Below are positions 30,546 to 42,299 of a stretch of 64,000 bases of DNA, one piece after another. Location: NCBI GenBank assembly GCA_010909165.1, contig MU008176.1, positions 48,501 through 112,500 of the forward strand, in the 5' to 3' direction. How positions within the stretch are numbered: the first letter of the stretch is position 1; the number at the start of each line of letters is the position of its first letter. The DNA is from Anthoceros angustus (Eukaryota; Streptophyta; Anthocerotopsida; Anthocerotales; Anthocerotaceae). Below the pieces are notes generated by a model. That model was not told where the DNA came from. It did no database searches and saw only the letters and a program-made list of their open reading frames with translations. The position numbers were made by a program, and so were the translations under genes.

Positions 30546-32200
30546 TCAGGCACCGTGCTTGTCTGATGTGGTGATCAGTTTTCACTGCCCGCACATCTTT
30601 AGAGTTTTCTATGTGAATGTTTATACTCCCAGTTTCAGCAGCTGCTGGTTTGCTAATGACCTTGTGAAACTGTCACAATTTTGGACGTGGAGGCTCAGTC
30701 ATCAGGTCTCTCTCTGATATGGCACTCTATTGTTCTGGACGACAGATAACTCTAATGGCTACGTGTATGAGATTATAATTCGTGAACTAGCTCGAAGGGA
30801 CAATTAATGGCTGGGATCTGAAAGAGTATTTGGAGGGAGCATTTCATTTTTTGCATTCTGGGGTGGATATATATGAATTCTTTATGCTTGGTGTTCTCTT
30901 GAGCAAGATAGAAGACTGATGGTTCTGAGGAGCTATTCACACAAATCTTCCCTTGGGTACCGTTTTGTTTCAAAGGCTTCTGTGACTGGTGGGAATGTTT
31001 CTCAAGGCTGTATAGTGGAGGATCTCGAACCTAGACTGACCGATACCAAGAGGGTTTTGTGTTCTTCAAAGACCTTGGGGACTCAGTGAACTCAATCTCC
31101 GGACCAGAACCTCCTTGTCTGTCTGCATTCGGCTGTTTTTTTTGGCATCTGGCGTTTGAGATGGAAGCAGGCTGCTACCTGTGTTGCCTTCATAGTTCTA
31201 CTATCGTGTTGGTAAATCCGGAGGGCTATGCCAAGGAGGGGAAGTTTGTCTGTGCAGTAATTTGTGAACTATCTTACTGCTTTGGGCACTTGATGAGGAT
31301 GATGGATCTGCCTTGGGGCTCCTTTAGTGTGAGGTAAGTGACATCCGGCCCTGGATCCTGTTGTTCATAACTCTCAGAGCTCGTTCTCACGGCTGATCTC
31401 GACACCGCTTTAAGTGCTAACAGCTTGCCTCGTGACATCGTTTTGGTGCATTTTGCTGTTGCCTGCTTGGTAAGTTTCCCTTGTAGATTAGACACTGTTT
31501 TTATGTCATTTTGAACCTTGCTTAGCTGACTAATTAGCCATCTTCTGACCCGGCAGGTGTGCTCATGGTATTTGTTTTGTCACCTAGATTTTGTTAGGTT
31601 GTTGGTTACAATTTTTGCAGTATGTGGAATATGCTAGACGAAAGTACTTCGTGAGCATGGTGAAACTTGAGATTAAACAGAGTGCGCTTGCCCCCGTACA
31701 TAGTGCTGGTATGTGGCCACTGGAGCCTGCTGATGCAAGCCATGCTGTGGGAGGGGCGCCAGGTATTCTGGGCCCCTTATTCCGCTCACAAGTCACAACT
31801 GCAGCTAGACACGGTGTCCTTGTTTGCTCTCGAGGAGAAACTGTTCTTTGAAATCGCAACGAGGCTCGGTGACGTTGGAGGACGGTGGTTTTTTTTAGTG
31901 AGGACAGCAAAAATTGTCCATGGGCCTTTTTTCGTAATATTCAACACCCGTGAGTCTGATTTGGTGATCATGTTCCCTGCATCCCAATGTGTTTTCCTTT
32001 CAGTAGTAAGTGAGTACCTATATGTATAGATCGTGATGTACACACCCGATTCGTTCATATTTACTACTGAATATACTTGCGCGGAGTTTGTGTCGATGGG
32101 GCAATGACTTTAGTTTACAGGGCTAATTGTCAATTTATGCCACCGCCTGCGCTAAGGTGTTTCTTGTGACACAAAACCTTTGTACTCATTACCCTCTTCT
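30546..32200. other. 3' UTR of RZ-1 and intergenic DNA
   Basis: The first few hundred bases are the probable 3' UTR. Further on, open frames such as 31591-31851 and 31667-32029 have no recognisable domain and overlap one another. No gene is called. Confidence 0.45.
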
Positions 32201-32214
32201 AAAGCATCCTAGAA

Positions 32215-32310
32215 CACTAGCACCAGGCTTGATAACAGGGTCACTAGGCTTGAGGCTAGTACTAGGCTTCACTAGGCTTGAGGCTAGTACTAGGCTTGAG
32301 GCCTTCACCG
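32215..32310. repeat. Short tandem repeat, CACTAGGCTTGAGGCTAGTA
   Basis: About two and a half copies of CACTAGGCTTGAGGCTAGTA plus CTAGGCTT occur in tandem. It is a minisatellite-like local duplication. Confidence 0.75.
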
Positions 32311-32387
32311 TCTCCATCAATGCACTTAAAACTGGCAAAATAAGGAATGGCTGCGATCGGAGCCCTAGACCCACGCCCCTCTGACTT

Positions 32388-32601
32388 CCGAGCGGAAGGC
32401 GCGGTCCTGCTGTCCATCACTTATGATGGGCGGGAAGGCGCAGTCCTCGGCCGCTGTCCATCACTTATGATGGGCGGGAAGGCGCAGTCCTCGGCCGCTG
32501 TCCATCATTTATGATGGGCGGAAGGCGCGATCCTGCCAGCATCATTTATGATGGGCGGAAGGCGATCTTGACCCGCATCCATCATTTATGATGGGCCCAA
32601 A
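32388..32601. repeat. Tandem repeat of about 60 and 40 bp units with CATCAYTTATGATGGGC
   Basis: The core CATCACTTATGATGGGCGG occurs five times, the first two units being about 60 bp apart and the last ones shorter. CATCA..TGATG within the core makes a small palindrome. Unit parts such as GGAAGGCGCAGTCCTCGGCC are repeated perfectly. Confidence 0.85.
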
Positions 32602-32629
32602 AAACACGTGACGGGACGCCGGGGTTTTG

Positions 32630-32697
32630 AGTCCGGACACGGTCTCACTAATGGAAATCCCGGTATCCGGACACGGTCTCACTAATGGAAATCCTGG
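32630..32697. repeat. Direct repeat TCCGGACACGGTCTCACTAA
   Basis: TCCGGACACGGTCTCACTAA followed by TGGAAATCC occurs twice, the starts about 34 bp apart. Located just before the TATA-like box of the transposase ORF. Confidence 0.8.
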
Positions 32698-32727
32698 TAT
32701 GTTTATAATGCCTATAATGCAGTTGCC

Positions 32728-32738
32728 ACCTATAAAAG
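32728..32738 (+). promoter_or_regulatory. TATA-like box before PIF/Harbinger ORF
   Basis: CCTATAAAAGGGG is a strong TATA box about 300 bp before the first plausible Met of the transposase. Whether it drives that ORF is inference. Confidence 0.45.
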
Positions 32739-32892
32739 GGGACACTCTCTCCATATGCTCATACTCTCATGTTATGTGGTTGTTCTATGTCTTTCGGGTT
32801 GTATTGTTGTTTTGTGAGGTTTTCGGTGGAGTGCTCCTCTGTCTTTGTAGTTTTAGTTAGGTATTTAATTAATTTATGATTTTGATTATAAT

Positions 32893-33582
32893 TTGGGTAG
32901 TTTAATCATTATGGATAGATTATTTCATTATATTTTGTCAACTATGATGCGATCCACTCCTCCGCTTAGGCAATCTTTTCCCCCTTATGATTCCTCTGTA
33001 ATTTACTCTGTGTTTGTTGTCATTTTCTTATCCATGATGAAGGCAGCCATTGAAGAGGAGGTCACATGGTCCAAGCAGAAGCTATGGTGGAAATATCCTC
33101 GGCAAATAGCACTATGGAGGGATGTCCACATGAATGCTTGGCATGCAGATGGAATAGCCGTTCATGATGCTCAATGGCGGTTTGCATATAGAATGTCCTA
33201 CCCCAATTTTATGGCTTTGGTAAATCTACTACGACCTCACATTGTTTTTGCTTCTCTACGCCAACCTCTTCATTTAGATCATGCAGTTACCATGGTGCTT
33301 CATCGACTTGCTCGAGGTTTGTCACCTCACATTATTGCTGACATGTATGGAGTTGGTGCAGGTACTGTGATGCAGTACACTTTATATATCACAGAAGTGC
33401 TAAGCAATCCAGAGAAATTGTTCTCGCAATTTGTCGCATGGCCGTCTGGTCACAGGCAACAGGTCATTTCTACCAAGTTTCAAGATCTTGCAGGATTGTC
33501 TAACATGGTGGGGTGCATTGATGGGTCACACATCAAGTTAGCAGCACAACCAGACAAGAATGATAACCCGGTTGCCTACTAG
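32893..33582 (+). pseudogene. PIF/Harbinger transposase, truncated
   Basis: The open frame is 229 residues. From about residue 75 it follows HARBI1-type nucleases: FRMSYPNF-like YRMSYPNFMALVNLLRPHI, the helix-turn-helix-like LARGLSPHIIADMYGVGAGT, then LAGLSNMVGCIDGSHIKL, which contains the first catalytic Asp (GCIDGSHI). It stops at NPVAY just where the family continues to the second Asp and the Glu, so the catalytic half is missing. It probably represents a dead copy or a fragment cut by insertion. The tandem repeats and TATA box lie upstream. Confidence 0.85.
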
Positions 33583-35968
33583 TGTAGACATGTGTGGATA
33601 AGGGAAGGACGTTTGACTCCCCCTTAGGAACGGTTAATGGGAGTTTTTTTTGTTTTATTTAAGTTTGGTGTGAAGAATAAGGCGGCATACGAAGGAAATA
33701 ATATAGCATGCATGGCTTCTTAATTATATTAGGCCATTTTGTGAAAAATGCCAGCTATGTGGTTTCTGAAGTTCTTTATCTTTTGTGTTAACCTATTAAT
33801 TCTAGAATAATGGAGGAGTAGTACCCTCATCAGAAGTTTTTTTAAGAGCCTATACTCGCCCAGATCTGTCATAAGCTACCGTCTAAGCTACTTACATGGC
33901 AACAATCCACATTCAAAAATGTTGGCCTGAGAAGCCAACGCATACTAGCCGATTCCGCAGATCCACAAGCCGGGCAAACTAAGTTGCTGCTGACTAGATG
34001 GAAAAATCTAAAAACTGCCATGCTCAAAACTAATTCGGATTTTGTGGCCTTCGTTTGCCATTCTTGTCCGCCCCCGGCTCAGTGCCTACTGGATATCCAC
34101 GATTGGAGTAAAACATCAATCGGGCATGCTAGGGCATGTGGGGCAAACTTAAATGCAAATGCATTTCCGGCCACAATTGCAGATTCTGGAACACCAAAGT
34201 TTGGGGCCACAGTTCGTGGAGAAGCCGGTGCCTCGGGTTTCTGTTCTAAATAGTTCGATTTTCTTTTTCTTTCTTTCCTTTCTTTTGTTTTCTTCTCCAC
34301 TGTCGCAACTATACCAAGAGAAAGGTGGCGACGCGGAGAGAGAAGTTGGCAGGACGCGGAAACGGGAGGACAAGGTGTCCGTCCTTCGGCAAGATGGGCT
34401 AAGGACGGAGAGGAGCCGGACCTGGAGGTCCAATGGCTATTCCGAACGAAGGACCGATGCAGGAGGGTCGGCGAGTTTTGCATGAGGGGATGGATTCACT
34501 GAATCCCAGACCTAGACCTTCGAGGTTTGGTACCAGACCTGGCTAGTGGCGGCGCCCATTCGCATCCCGACCGAAGGCCATCTCCCTCGCATGCGAAAGT
34601 AAACACGGCCGACCAAGCGGGCGGTTTATACCGCGCCACGACCCGATTAGCGGTTGAGCGCAAGTCGAGGGCTGGTGGAGGCGCATGTAGTGGAGAAAGG
34701 GAAAATTCTCCTTGGAATTTGGAGGTTGCAGGGGAGTCGATCATCCGGCCTTGGACTATGATTCTCAGCGAATTCTGCTAGGCTGAAAAGTTTGGCTGGT
34801 ATCGGACATCTTTTAGGGTTGTGACGCGACGGCTGACTGCCTCTCTAGCACTTGATTGCTGTTGGCCAGAGATTGTTTTATTCCCTGGGATTTTGGCTGG
34901 GTACTTTTCTTTCCTTGGCCTTTGGGAGTTTTTGAATTACGTGCGCCAGTATATAAGAAGGGAACACTACTACATAATGCAATGAAATATGAGGCGATTA
35001 TGACACGGCACGCCACAGGATGTTCTTTAGACATCTATTTATGACAATACACACTAGCCGTGATAATCCATAAAAGATACCCAAGGCCTTGTCTTAAGTC
35101 ATGACATTTCCACTCTTGTTGTCCCGTGGTTATCCCCAGACCAGTTGCCAAACTCTGGTAGAGGGTGCACCTGTTCGGTATCCCAATGGGTGCCATGCTC
35201 AGTTGGAGAGTGCCAACACCTATGGGATATTCTAGTGTCCTGTGGCAGATTTTGCGGACAGCCTAGTGACGGGATATGGAAAGTTTACGTTGCGCTTGTT
35301 TGCTGGCCGGCGTGAAGTCCGTTTGTGTCCGTCTGGGCCGTGACGGACGTCCGTTGAGGCACAAACTCTTTGCGTGGCCGTTCTAACGGCTACCAATGTG
35401 GGTTTACAACGGGGTGACCCCTGCTTGCCGGGATAGAGCCATTCTTGCAAAGGCAAGCCACTCCACAAATCGGTCGAGATGGAGCCTCCCCGCTCTAACC
35501 AACAGATCCCACGAGTGCTTTGAATGCCGGGTTGTCAGGAGCACCTGCGAATCCGGTGACATCTGCAAGACATAGCGGGTCATGGATACGGGCGGAGGTA
35601 GGGCCTCACCCAATTCGTGCTCAAATTTTGGATGGATTCTCTCCATAATGAACCCAAGCTGAATGTGATTGTCACAGCACGGCCGACTTCATTGACTGGA
35701 CAAGTCTCCTATCGCTAGGTGATGCTGCCTGAGCACCCAGATGGCCACCGTCCTACCACTGCCTCTACCATTTCAGCACGGGTCCGAGGAGGTTCCAATA
35801 CCCCCCCCCAAATTTCAGTGCGGCTATGGGGGATCATGACCCCATGGTTGGGAATGTGTGTAATGGCCACGACGCAAGAGTTCCTCCCCACCTGTTCGAC
35901 GGGGAAATGGGAGATCATGGCACCCCCATTGGGCAGGAGGCGCGTATGGCCCAAAGGCGTTTACCGTC
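33583..35968. other. No gene recognised
   Basis: Short ORFs on both strands (for example 34153-34485 and 34079-34483) overlap and show no domains. The composition changes from AT-rich to GC-rich near 34.3 kb. Part may belong to the CACTA element that follows. Confidence 0.4.
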
Positions 35969-37780
35969 ATGGGAGTTCCATCTCTAAGGGCCAGCCTTGA
36001 AGAGGCTGCGAGACCCGCGCTTTGGAAGATTGAAGGGTGTGAGCAATCCGTCCACACTAGACTGTCCGTCGTGTTGGCCCTCCTCACCATCCAAGACCGC
36101 TACAAGGTATCTGATGTCGGAATGATCGCACTTTTTGGGGCTCTGGAGGCAATCCTACTGGAGAACTCCTATGCCCTTCAGTCCGTGTAAATAAGAATAT
36201 GCCTCAGATGGGCAAACTTGCATCTGCATTGACGTTTGTGTGGGAAATTGCCTTCTTTTTTGGGGGGCTCGCAATAAAGACATTGTTTGTGCTCCGGAGA
36301 ACCCGCTATCGACAGTGCAACGGGCAGTCGTAAAGACTATGTTCTACTCCCGGGCTTACGGGCGCCTCTTCGAATGTTTGCTTGCCCAAGCATAGCGATG
36401 TACATGGTGGAAGACCCACGTGAGCACCAGCCAGCTTCAATCATGGCGTATAATGCTTGGAAGGCACTCGACGGGTCGAGGGTTTTGGCATAGAGGACCG
36501 GAACATTTGGTTTGGCATCTCAACGGACGGCTTCAATCCGTCGGGGCATCGTTCTTCATCATATTTTATCTGGCCTGTTCTTCTTTTGATCCATAATCTC
36601 CCGCCTTGGCTTACCACAAAGAGGCATAGAATTCTCATGCCAATCATTATACCCGGTCCCAAACAAGTCAAGAATATGGATGTGTACTTGGGTCCATTGA
36701 TAGAGGAACTTGCGACCTTGTGGGCAGGTGTCCCGGTAGTGGATCACTCAAACCCGGGACACTTTTTTGTCCTCAGGGCTGCCTTGCTCCATGCCACATG
36801 TGATTACCAAGGTCTTGGAGCCCTATTCGGGCTCCAAATTCGAGGATACCGATGTTGTATTGATTGTGGGCAGGAGTTACAGTCGCGGTGTTCCACCGCC
36901 TTGGAAAAGATTATTGTTGAAGGACACCCCAGGTGGTGCACTAACGATCAAGATCCACGCCGTGGCGAACATGTTGAGTTCTTCAACAATAGTAGTCAGA
37001 TGAGACCCCTGCCGCTTGAAGTGTATGTCCCTGCTGTCATGGCCGAAATGGATGATTAGGCGAACGCCCCTCCGGGGGAGCGACAAAATGCCAGGGCATG
37101 GGGCGTGAAATGAATGTCCGCTATTTTGCAGAATTTGCCATACCTGGCAAATATACCCAAATTGTGGTTGAAGGATGATGCATGTGAGGTGAATAAGCGC
37201 CATTTTGGAAGATGAACGGGCAATGGGACACCCACAATGCAAGGTTGATCGTGAATTTATACCCAAACCCTGGTCATATCGGTATGGACGATAAGGGGGA
37301 AGCTCATCTACCGGACGCTTCCTATACACTATCCAAGGATGCCATCCAATTTGTCAAAGATGAGCTCGACCAGATCAGGCCTCCAACAAGGTTTGGGTGT
37401 CACATCGGCGCATGTTTACGAGGCCTAAAAGTTTGTGGCCTCAAAAGCCACGCGCCTTTGCTCATGATTTTCTTCCCAATGCAACTACTTATTAGGCCCG
37501 GAGTATGACAGTTTCGTTCGGTTAAGCTCCATTTATCGCTGGATTTGCCAAAAGGCAATCAAACCTGAGGAGATTCCAATCATGAAGGCGAAGCTGACAA
37601 GCATAGTCATCGACCTCGAGTGATATTACCCTTCAAATCTGTGGAATACTATGTAGCATTTGTTTATTCACCTTATTGACGAGGTCCAGACGCACGGCAC
37701 CGTGCACGCCCGGTGGATGTACCCTATCGAGCGCCACATCCATGTACTTACAAATCCACCATACGCCACCGGAGGGCAGT
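35969..37780 (+). mobile_element. CACTA (En/Spm) transposase relic
   Basis: 36457-37059 encodes a Tnp2-type (Transposase_21) core: FGISTDGFNPSGHRSSSYFI followed by WPVLLLIHNLPPWLT and IIPGPKQVKNMDVYLGPLIE, then a Cys block YRCCIDCGQ. Downstream, 37270-37500 contains YTLSKDAIQFVKDELDQI and LKVCGLKSHAP, and 37700-37740 gives GTVHARWMYPIERHIHVLT, the DUF4218 hallmark. Upstream ORFs 35969-36190 and 36287-36493 read in order as the N-terminal part. At least four frame changes and stops separate these, so the element is dead. No terminal CACTA repeats were identified. Confidence 0.8.
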
Positions 37781-38800
37781 ACACATCTTGTGTTCGTTTG
37801 GCAACGGAGAGCTGCTTGTAGCCCGAAACCCGGACCAAGCTCACATTTTCCACCAAATGGCGGGCAAGCGGTACAATCGCAAAGCCAAACCAAAGCGGGT
37901 CATCGGGTACGAGATAAAATGGTTGCATTGGCACTTCTTGTTGCATTGATGCACGGAGCCACCATGGAGTTCCTTAAGTGTAGACACCCTCGTGCTACAT
38001 TTCTAACATGGCTAGAATCTAGTATTCGGCACGAGGAATGGTCCCATCTTTCCAGAGCACGTCAGCGCTCATCCGGGCCTCGACGCTCGTTTCATTTTTC
38101 GGGGGAAATTGGAATTCTAGAGAGAAATTGACCATATTGGTCATTTTTTTACTGAATTCAGTAAAAATTATTACAAGTGAGTAGAAAACAATGCCATGTA
38201 GGGTAAAAATAATCCACCATCCATGTTGAAACCATAGCAGTAAGGTAGAAAAAAATAGCCACCAAGTGAATACCAGGTACATCTAGATAGAAGCTCATTC
38301 TAGAAATCCCACCAAATCGCTAAATCTGGCAGGTAAAACATATCCAGTTAAATACCATTCATGCGGATCCAGGATATACAAAAAACCAATAAAGAATTCT
38401 TTTCTTTGCAGAGTTTCCAGTATATCCAGAATGGCATGAATTACAAAATTAAATAATGTAGAGTAAATACCAGATAAGACTGATCCTTGCCACTGCCTCA
38501 AAAGCCTGCATAAACAACATAAATTAATAATTTAGAGGCACATTGATAACAGTAAGAAAAAACATCCAGATACTTAAGCAATAACAATCACCTTATTTTG
38601 GAAAATTAACTGTACAATTATACAAATTGAAAACGTAATTTTCACGTCCACTTGGTTTCATTGGAACAACTTGTCCAACATTATCACAGTTGGCCAGAAC
38701 TTGCTGAAGTTGACGGCTTTGAAGAACTTCATCATTTTGCTGAAAGGTGAAAACCTGATTAGATACAAATGTTTTCAGTTTACTGAAATTAAGCAAAGAT
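37781..38800. other. No gene recognised, AT-rich
   Basis: Low-coding AT-rich sequence. A minus-strand ORF (38295-38501) has hydrophobic residues but no domain. It could contain 3' exons of the recombinase gene that lies to its right. Confidence 0.35.
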
Positions 38801-38819
38801 AAGATCACTTATAGTCACC

Positions 38820-41680
38820 AACGGATTTCCGTGATTGGCAACGGGCATTTCTCGAAGCCCAGGATCATTTTGATTCTGTTGTCTCTCCCGCTGCATTTTT
38901 CGCATCTCTTGATGCTCCCTCTACTGCTGTTTCAGTTTTTCTTGATGTTTCAAGTGTTCTTGTCTTCTTTCCACATTCTTCCACCTTTGAATCTCAAGAG
39001 CTTTCTCTCTCTGCTTGGACACCCGTAGTTCAACTGCTTTATGCCTTTGCCTCTCAATCAATGCCTCCAAATCTTTTCGTCGTTGAAACTCACTTTCCTC
39101 TTTCTGTCTATTATACTCCAACTCCCGTTCTCGGGAGATATCAGCCAGACGCTGCTCAAAAGTGTTTGAATTCTCAGTCTCATTCTGCAGAACCACGCCC
39201 AAAGGTAATTTGGCCACATTTATGTCTTGTTGCACTTCAAACGTTTCATCACAATGACTTGGCATAATAGCCTGCAACTGAGGGCCCACTGCATTATCAA
39301 TGTTAAAATCTGGAACTGTCAGGCTGCTCAAACTGGTGGCTGGGACAACTTCTTTAGTACATAAATTTGATATCTGTAAAAAACACAGAATAACACCAAC
39401 TTCATATGAACTAGTCAAAAAGGAAACTTCAAGGAAACTTGACAATAAAAAACTTTACCTTCCCATCATTTTGAATTTGAAAGAAGGACCCTACTATTGG
39501 TCTGCTGTTATCAATCTGCAATTCCTGAGCACTGATTTCAAGCACTACATCCAAGGCTCCATCATCATTAACCTGTCAAAACAGCATAGGACGTTAACAA
39601 AAGGAGGCTTGTCAGAACACATCACCAAAAGAAGGCCTGTCAGTAGAAAATGTTATTAGACACCAACCTGAACTTCAGGTTGCCAAACGCCACTTGGGAG
39701 AATATCTGGTATACTGCTGACATTGTTCAGAAGTCTATTTTCATGCTGAATAACAGGGGTAGCAACAGACATAACCTGACAATAATAACATGAGTTAAAA
39801 CACATTATCACACAACAGAAATTCTAAACAACCTCCACAGATTTTGGACTTACATTCCCAATATGTTGAACTTGTGAAGGAAATTGACCACAGGCTTGCA
39901 GATCACTCACAATGTCAAAACATTTTCAGGCCAAATAGCCTTTTTTCATCACAAATAACACTTACATCTTCAGGTTGACTCGCGAATACAACTTCTGGAG
40001 TCACATTGAGAACAGTTGATGGAAGCACACCACGCAAATCATCTTGCATACGGTTGAGTTCTTCATTCAGCAACTCTTTGTACGATCTCCGTTCTCCAGG
40101 CACAAGAACCCTTGCTGCTGCCTGCTTTGCTTGCCCTGATCGATCATACCTATGGAATCCACAAGATATCAGAAAATAGTACACAAGCATCAACAACGAA
40201 TAAGCCACCCCAATGTACCTTGAGAAACCAGCATCTGTTTTGTGCCCAGTTACACTTCTGCTTGCGTCAGAGGGCACCTGAGCCATTGTTAGACGTGTAA
40301 TCATTGTTACACGAAAACTCTTATTGGTGTAATAGCCTTTAAGACCAGCAGCTTCTGCCATTGTCTTCATGTACCGTGACAGCATCCCTTTGGAAACACG
40401 CAATTTTGTATACCACGCTTGGTTGAACAATTTGGTGTTAGTGTATGATAGAAAAGAATAACTTAAACCAAAAACACTAAAACTTACATTTGATCTCGGA
40501 TTGTCAATTGGCGAGTTGAACAGAAACCCTTGGATACCCTTGTTTTGGTCACTCTCACACTTTGTGAGGTTCAATAATAGCTCAAGGTTTGGATCACATC
40601 CACCTCATAATTCTTCAGCTTTGGCCGAAAATGCTCTCGTAGTTGCTCGGACATCCTCATACCGCAAACACCACAGACCACCAAAGAGCCAAAAGTTCAT
40701 CAAGATACACAAAGGTAGGGACATACTGGACAAAATTTCCGCCAGAATCTGATCCAAAGGTGAAATTCTTAATCAGAAGGTTGTGCAACTCCTCTCCACC
40801 ACGAACCCCAAACCAATTCATACAAAAGTATGCACACCTGCACCATTAAACAGCTCGAGCTCAAAAGCAGCATATCTTCAACATAATCAAAAGTTTAGAG
40901 CAGACACAAACCTCTTCTAAGCGCCACGTCCAAATGAACACTGATGGTCCCTGTGGGCTAGGATCCTCCGCTCATCACATCAGAGATGACCTTCACCTCC
41001 TTCTGGCAAGAAGCAATTCCAAGGTCCTTGCTGATCTTCATCGAGGCAACCAGGGCAGCCTGTGCCCCATGGAATATACCATGAAACATATTGATAATAG
41101 GGACATCACAACCCAAACGGCTCTGATCGAGCACACACTTTCTCATGAGGATTCGATTGAACCCTCGAAAGAAGGACATCAACCTGAAAATAAAGAAAGG
41201 GTTAGATACTAGTATAGCAAAAAAGGAAAAACACAAAGGGAAACACACTTACGTTTCTGGGGAGAACCTGGAGTTGTCCTTCAAATTGCGCAATTGGTGG
41301 AAGAAGGGTATTATAATCAAGTTAAGATCCCTATGGGGGATATCCTCTACTACTCTATCCCAACCCCTGACACCACTAACTTTCATGAACGCCTTAAGTC
41401 GACTGCGACACCAATTGTATGACGTTTGGACTTATCCTCACCACCACTCAGGGCATTATCAACAGCACCATCACGAACAGAGGGGTCAAACCCCAAATCT
41501 CTAAAATTAGCTTCATCCTCAATCTCTTCCACGCCCATTGCAAAATCATCTTCCGGGCACATCTCCGCACATCTCAGTCTTTCAAACATATCAAGACACT
41601 CTTGATCAGGCACCACTTCTGGATGGGGGGCAACCACAGGCATTGAAAACTCACCAACCCCAGATGGCATGGCAGCCTTG
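38820..41680 (-). mobile_element. Crypton-like tyrosine-recombinase element, multi-exon
   Basis: Minus-strand exons in order: 41670-41250 (MPSGVGEF... to NLKDNSRFSPET, donor at GTAAGTG), about 41190-40960 (LMSFFRGFNRILMRKC), about 40850-40570 (CMNWFGVRGGEELHNLLIKN then FGSDSGGNFVQYV), 40430-40200 (LRVSKGMLSRYMKTMAEAAG, LKGYYTNKSFRVTMITRL, VTGHKTDAGFSR) and 40150-39970 (YDRSGQAKQAAARVL). Later exons encode a C-terminal extension with a coiled coil (REKALEIQRWKNVERRQEHL). RGGEE, TNKSFR, GHK and SRY fit the R...H/K-x-x-R...H...Y catalytic set of DUF3504/Crypton recombinases. Lesions include an in-frame TAG near 38924-38926 and two stops upstream of MPSGVGEF (41870 and 41704 areas), so it is probably dead. 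Confidence 0.7.
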
Positions 41681-42052
41681 ATTAGCTCGCAGAATAAACC
41701 CGCCTACGTATTACACTTCCACCGAGGCATGTCTTTGCAAAAGATCAAGACCATGGTGTCATTAGTGATCAAATGATCATTTTCACCAACAAAATCTACT
41801 CCTCTCTCAGTAACAGGAACATAGTTAGTGATCTCAGATAAAGGGCCTTCCACCAAAGGAACTGGACTTTTCTATGTCACAATTGCTCCTAATGCCCTTG
41901 CTTCTCCCTCGATCAACTGATCATCAACTTCTAAACCTTCCAGCAGGTTTCTTCTGGGGTTGTTGGTTTCACAAGTAAGTGAAGCACTATCTTTTCTATT
42001 GTGCGGTTGTTTTGCAATGTGTGTAAATTCTCTGACTTTATTTGTTTTTCAG

Positions 42053-42250
42053 ATGGCTCCAAAAAGAAAACCTACTGGACCTGCTGGACCCGGGAAGAAA
42101 CAAGTTCCTATGTCTGAAGTCATGTCAAAGCCCTATACTAGACAACGAGTCAAGTCTGCTATTGCACATACTGCAACTCACCCTCTCAATGATGACGGTA
42201 AAATTGATGGCGTTCTTGTCCATAGTGAGGGAACGACGGTTCCGAAGTGA
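42053..42250 (+). CDS. Small basic ORF after a splice acceptor
   Basis: The ATG at 42053 directly follows TTTGTTTTTCAG and opens 65 residues (MAPKRKPTGPAGPGKKQVPM...) with a basic N-terminus, ending at 42250. No family recognised. It may be the start of an element protein divergent from the Crypton-like gene, or chance. Confidence 0.3.
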   Translation: MAPKRKPTGPAGPGKKQVPMSEVMSKPYTRQRVKSAIAHTATHPLNDDGKIDGVLVHSEGTTVPK

Positions 42251-42299
42251 AGGAGGTCCAAAGTTGCTAGCTTCTAATTATTAGCTCGAAGCAATTGTA

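Noticed and set aside
30028-30717. 229-residue alternative frame over the RZ-1 tail
   Set aside because: It is a Val/Ala/Met-rich shadow of the Gly/Ser/Tyr repeat codons; the RRM and CCHC frame is clearly the real one.
34960-34985. CACTA terminal repeat (ACACTACTACATAATG) for the downstream transposase
   Set aside because: The match to a CACTA end is only five bases and no inverted partner was found near 37.8 kb.
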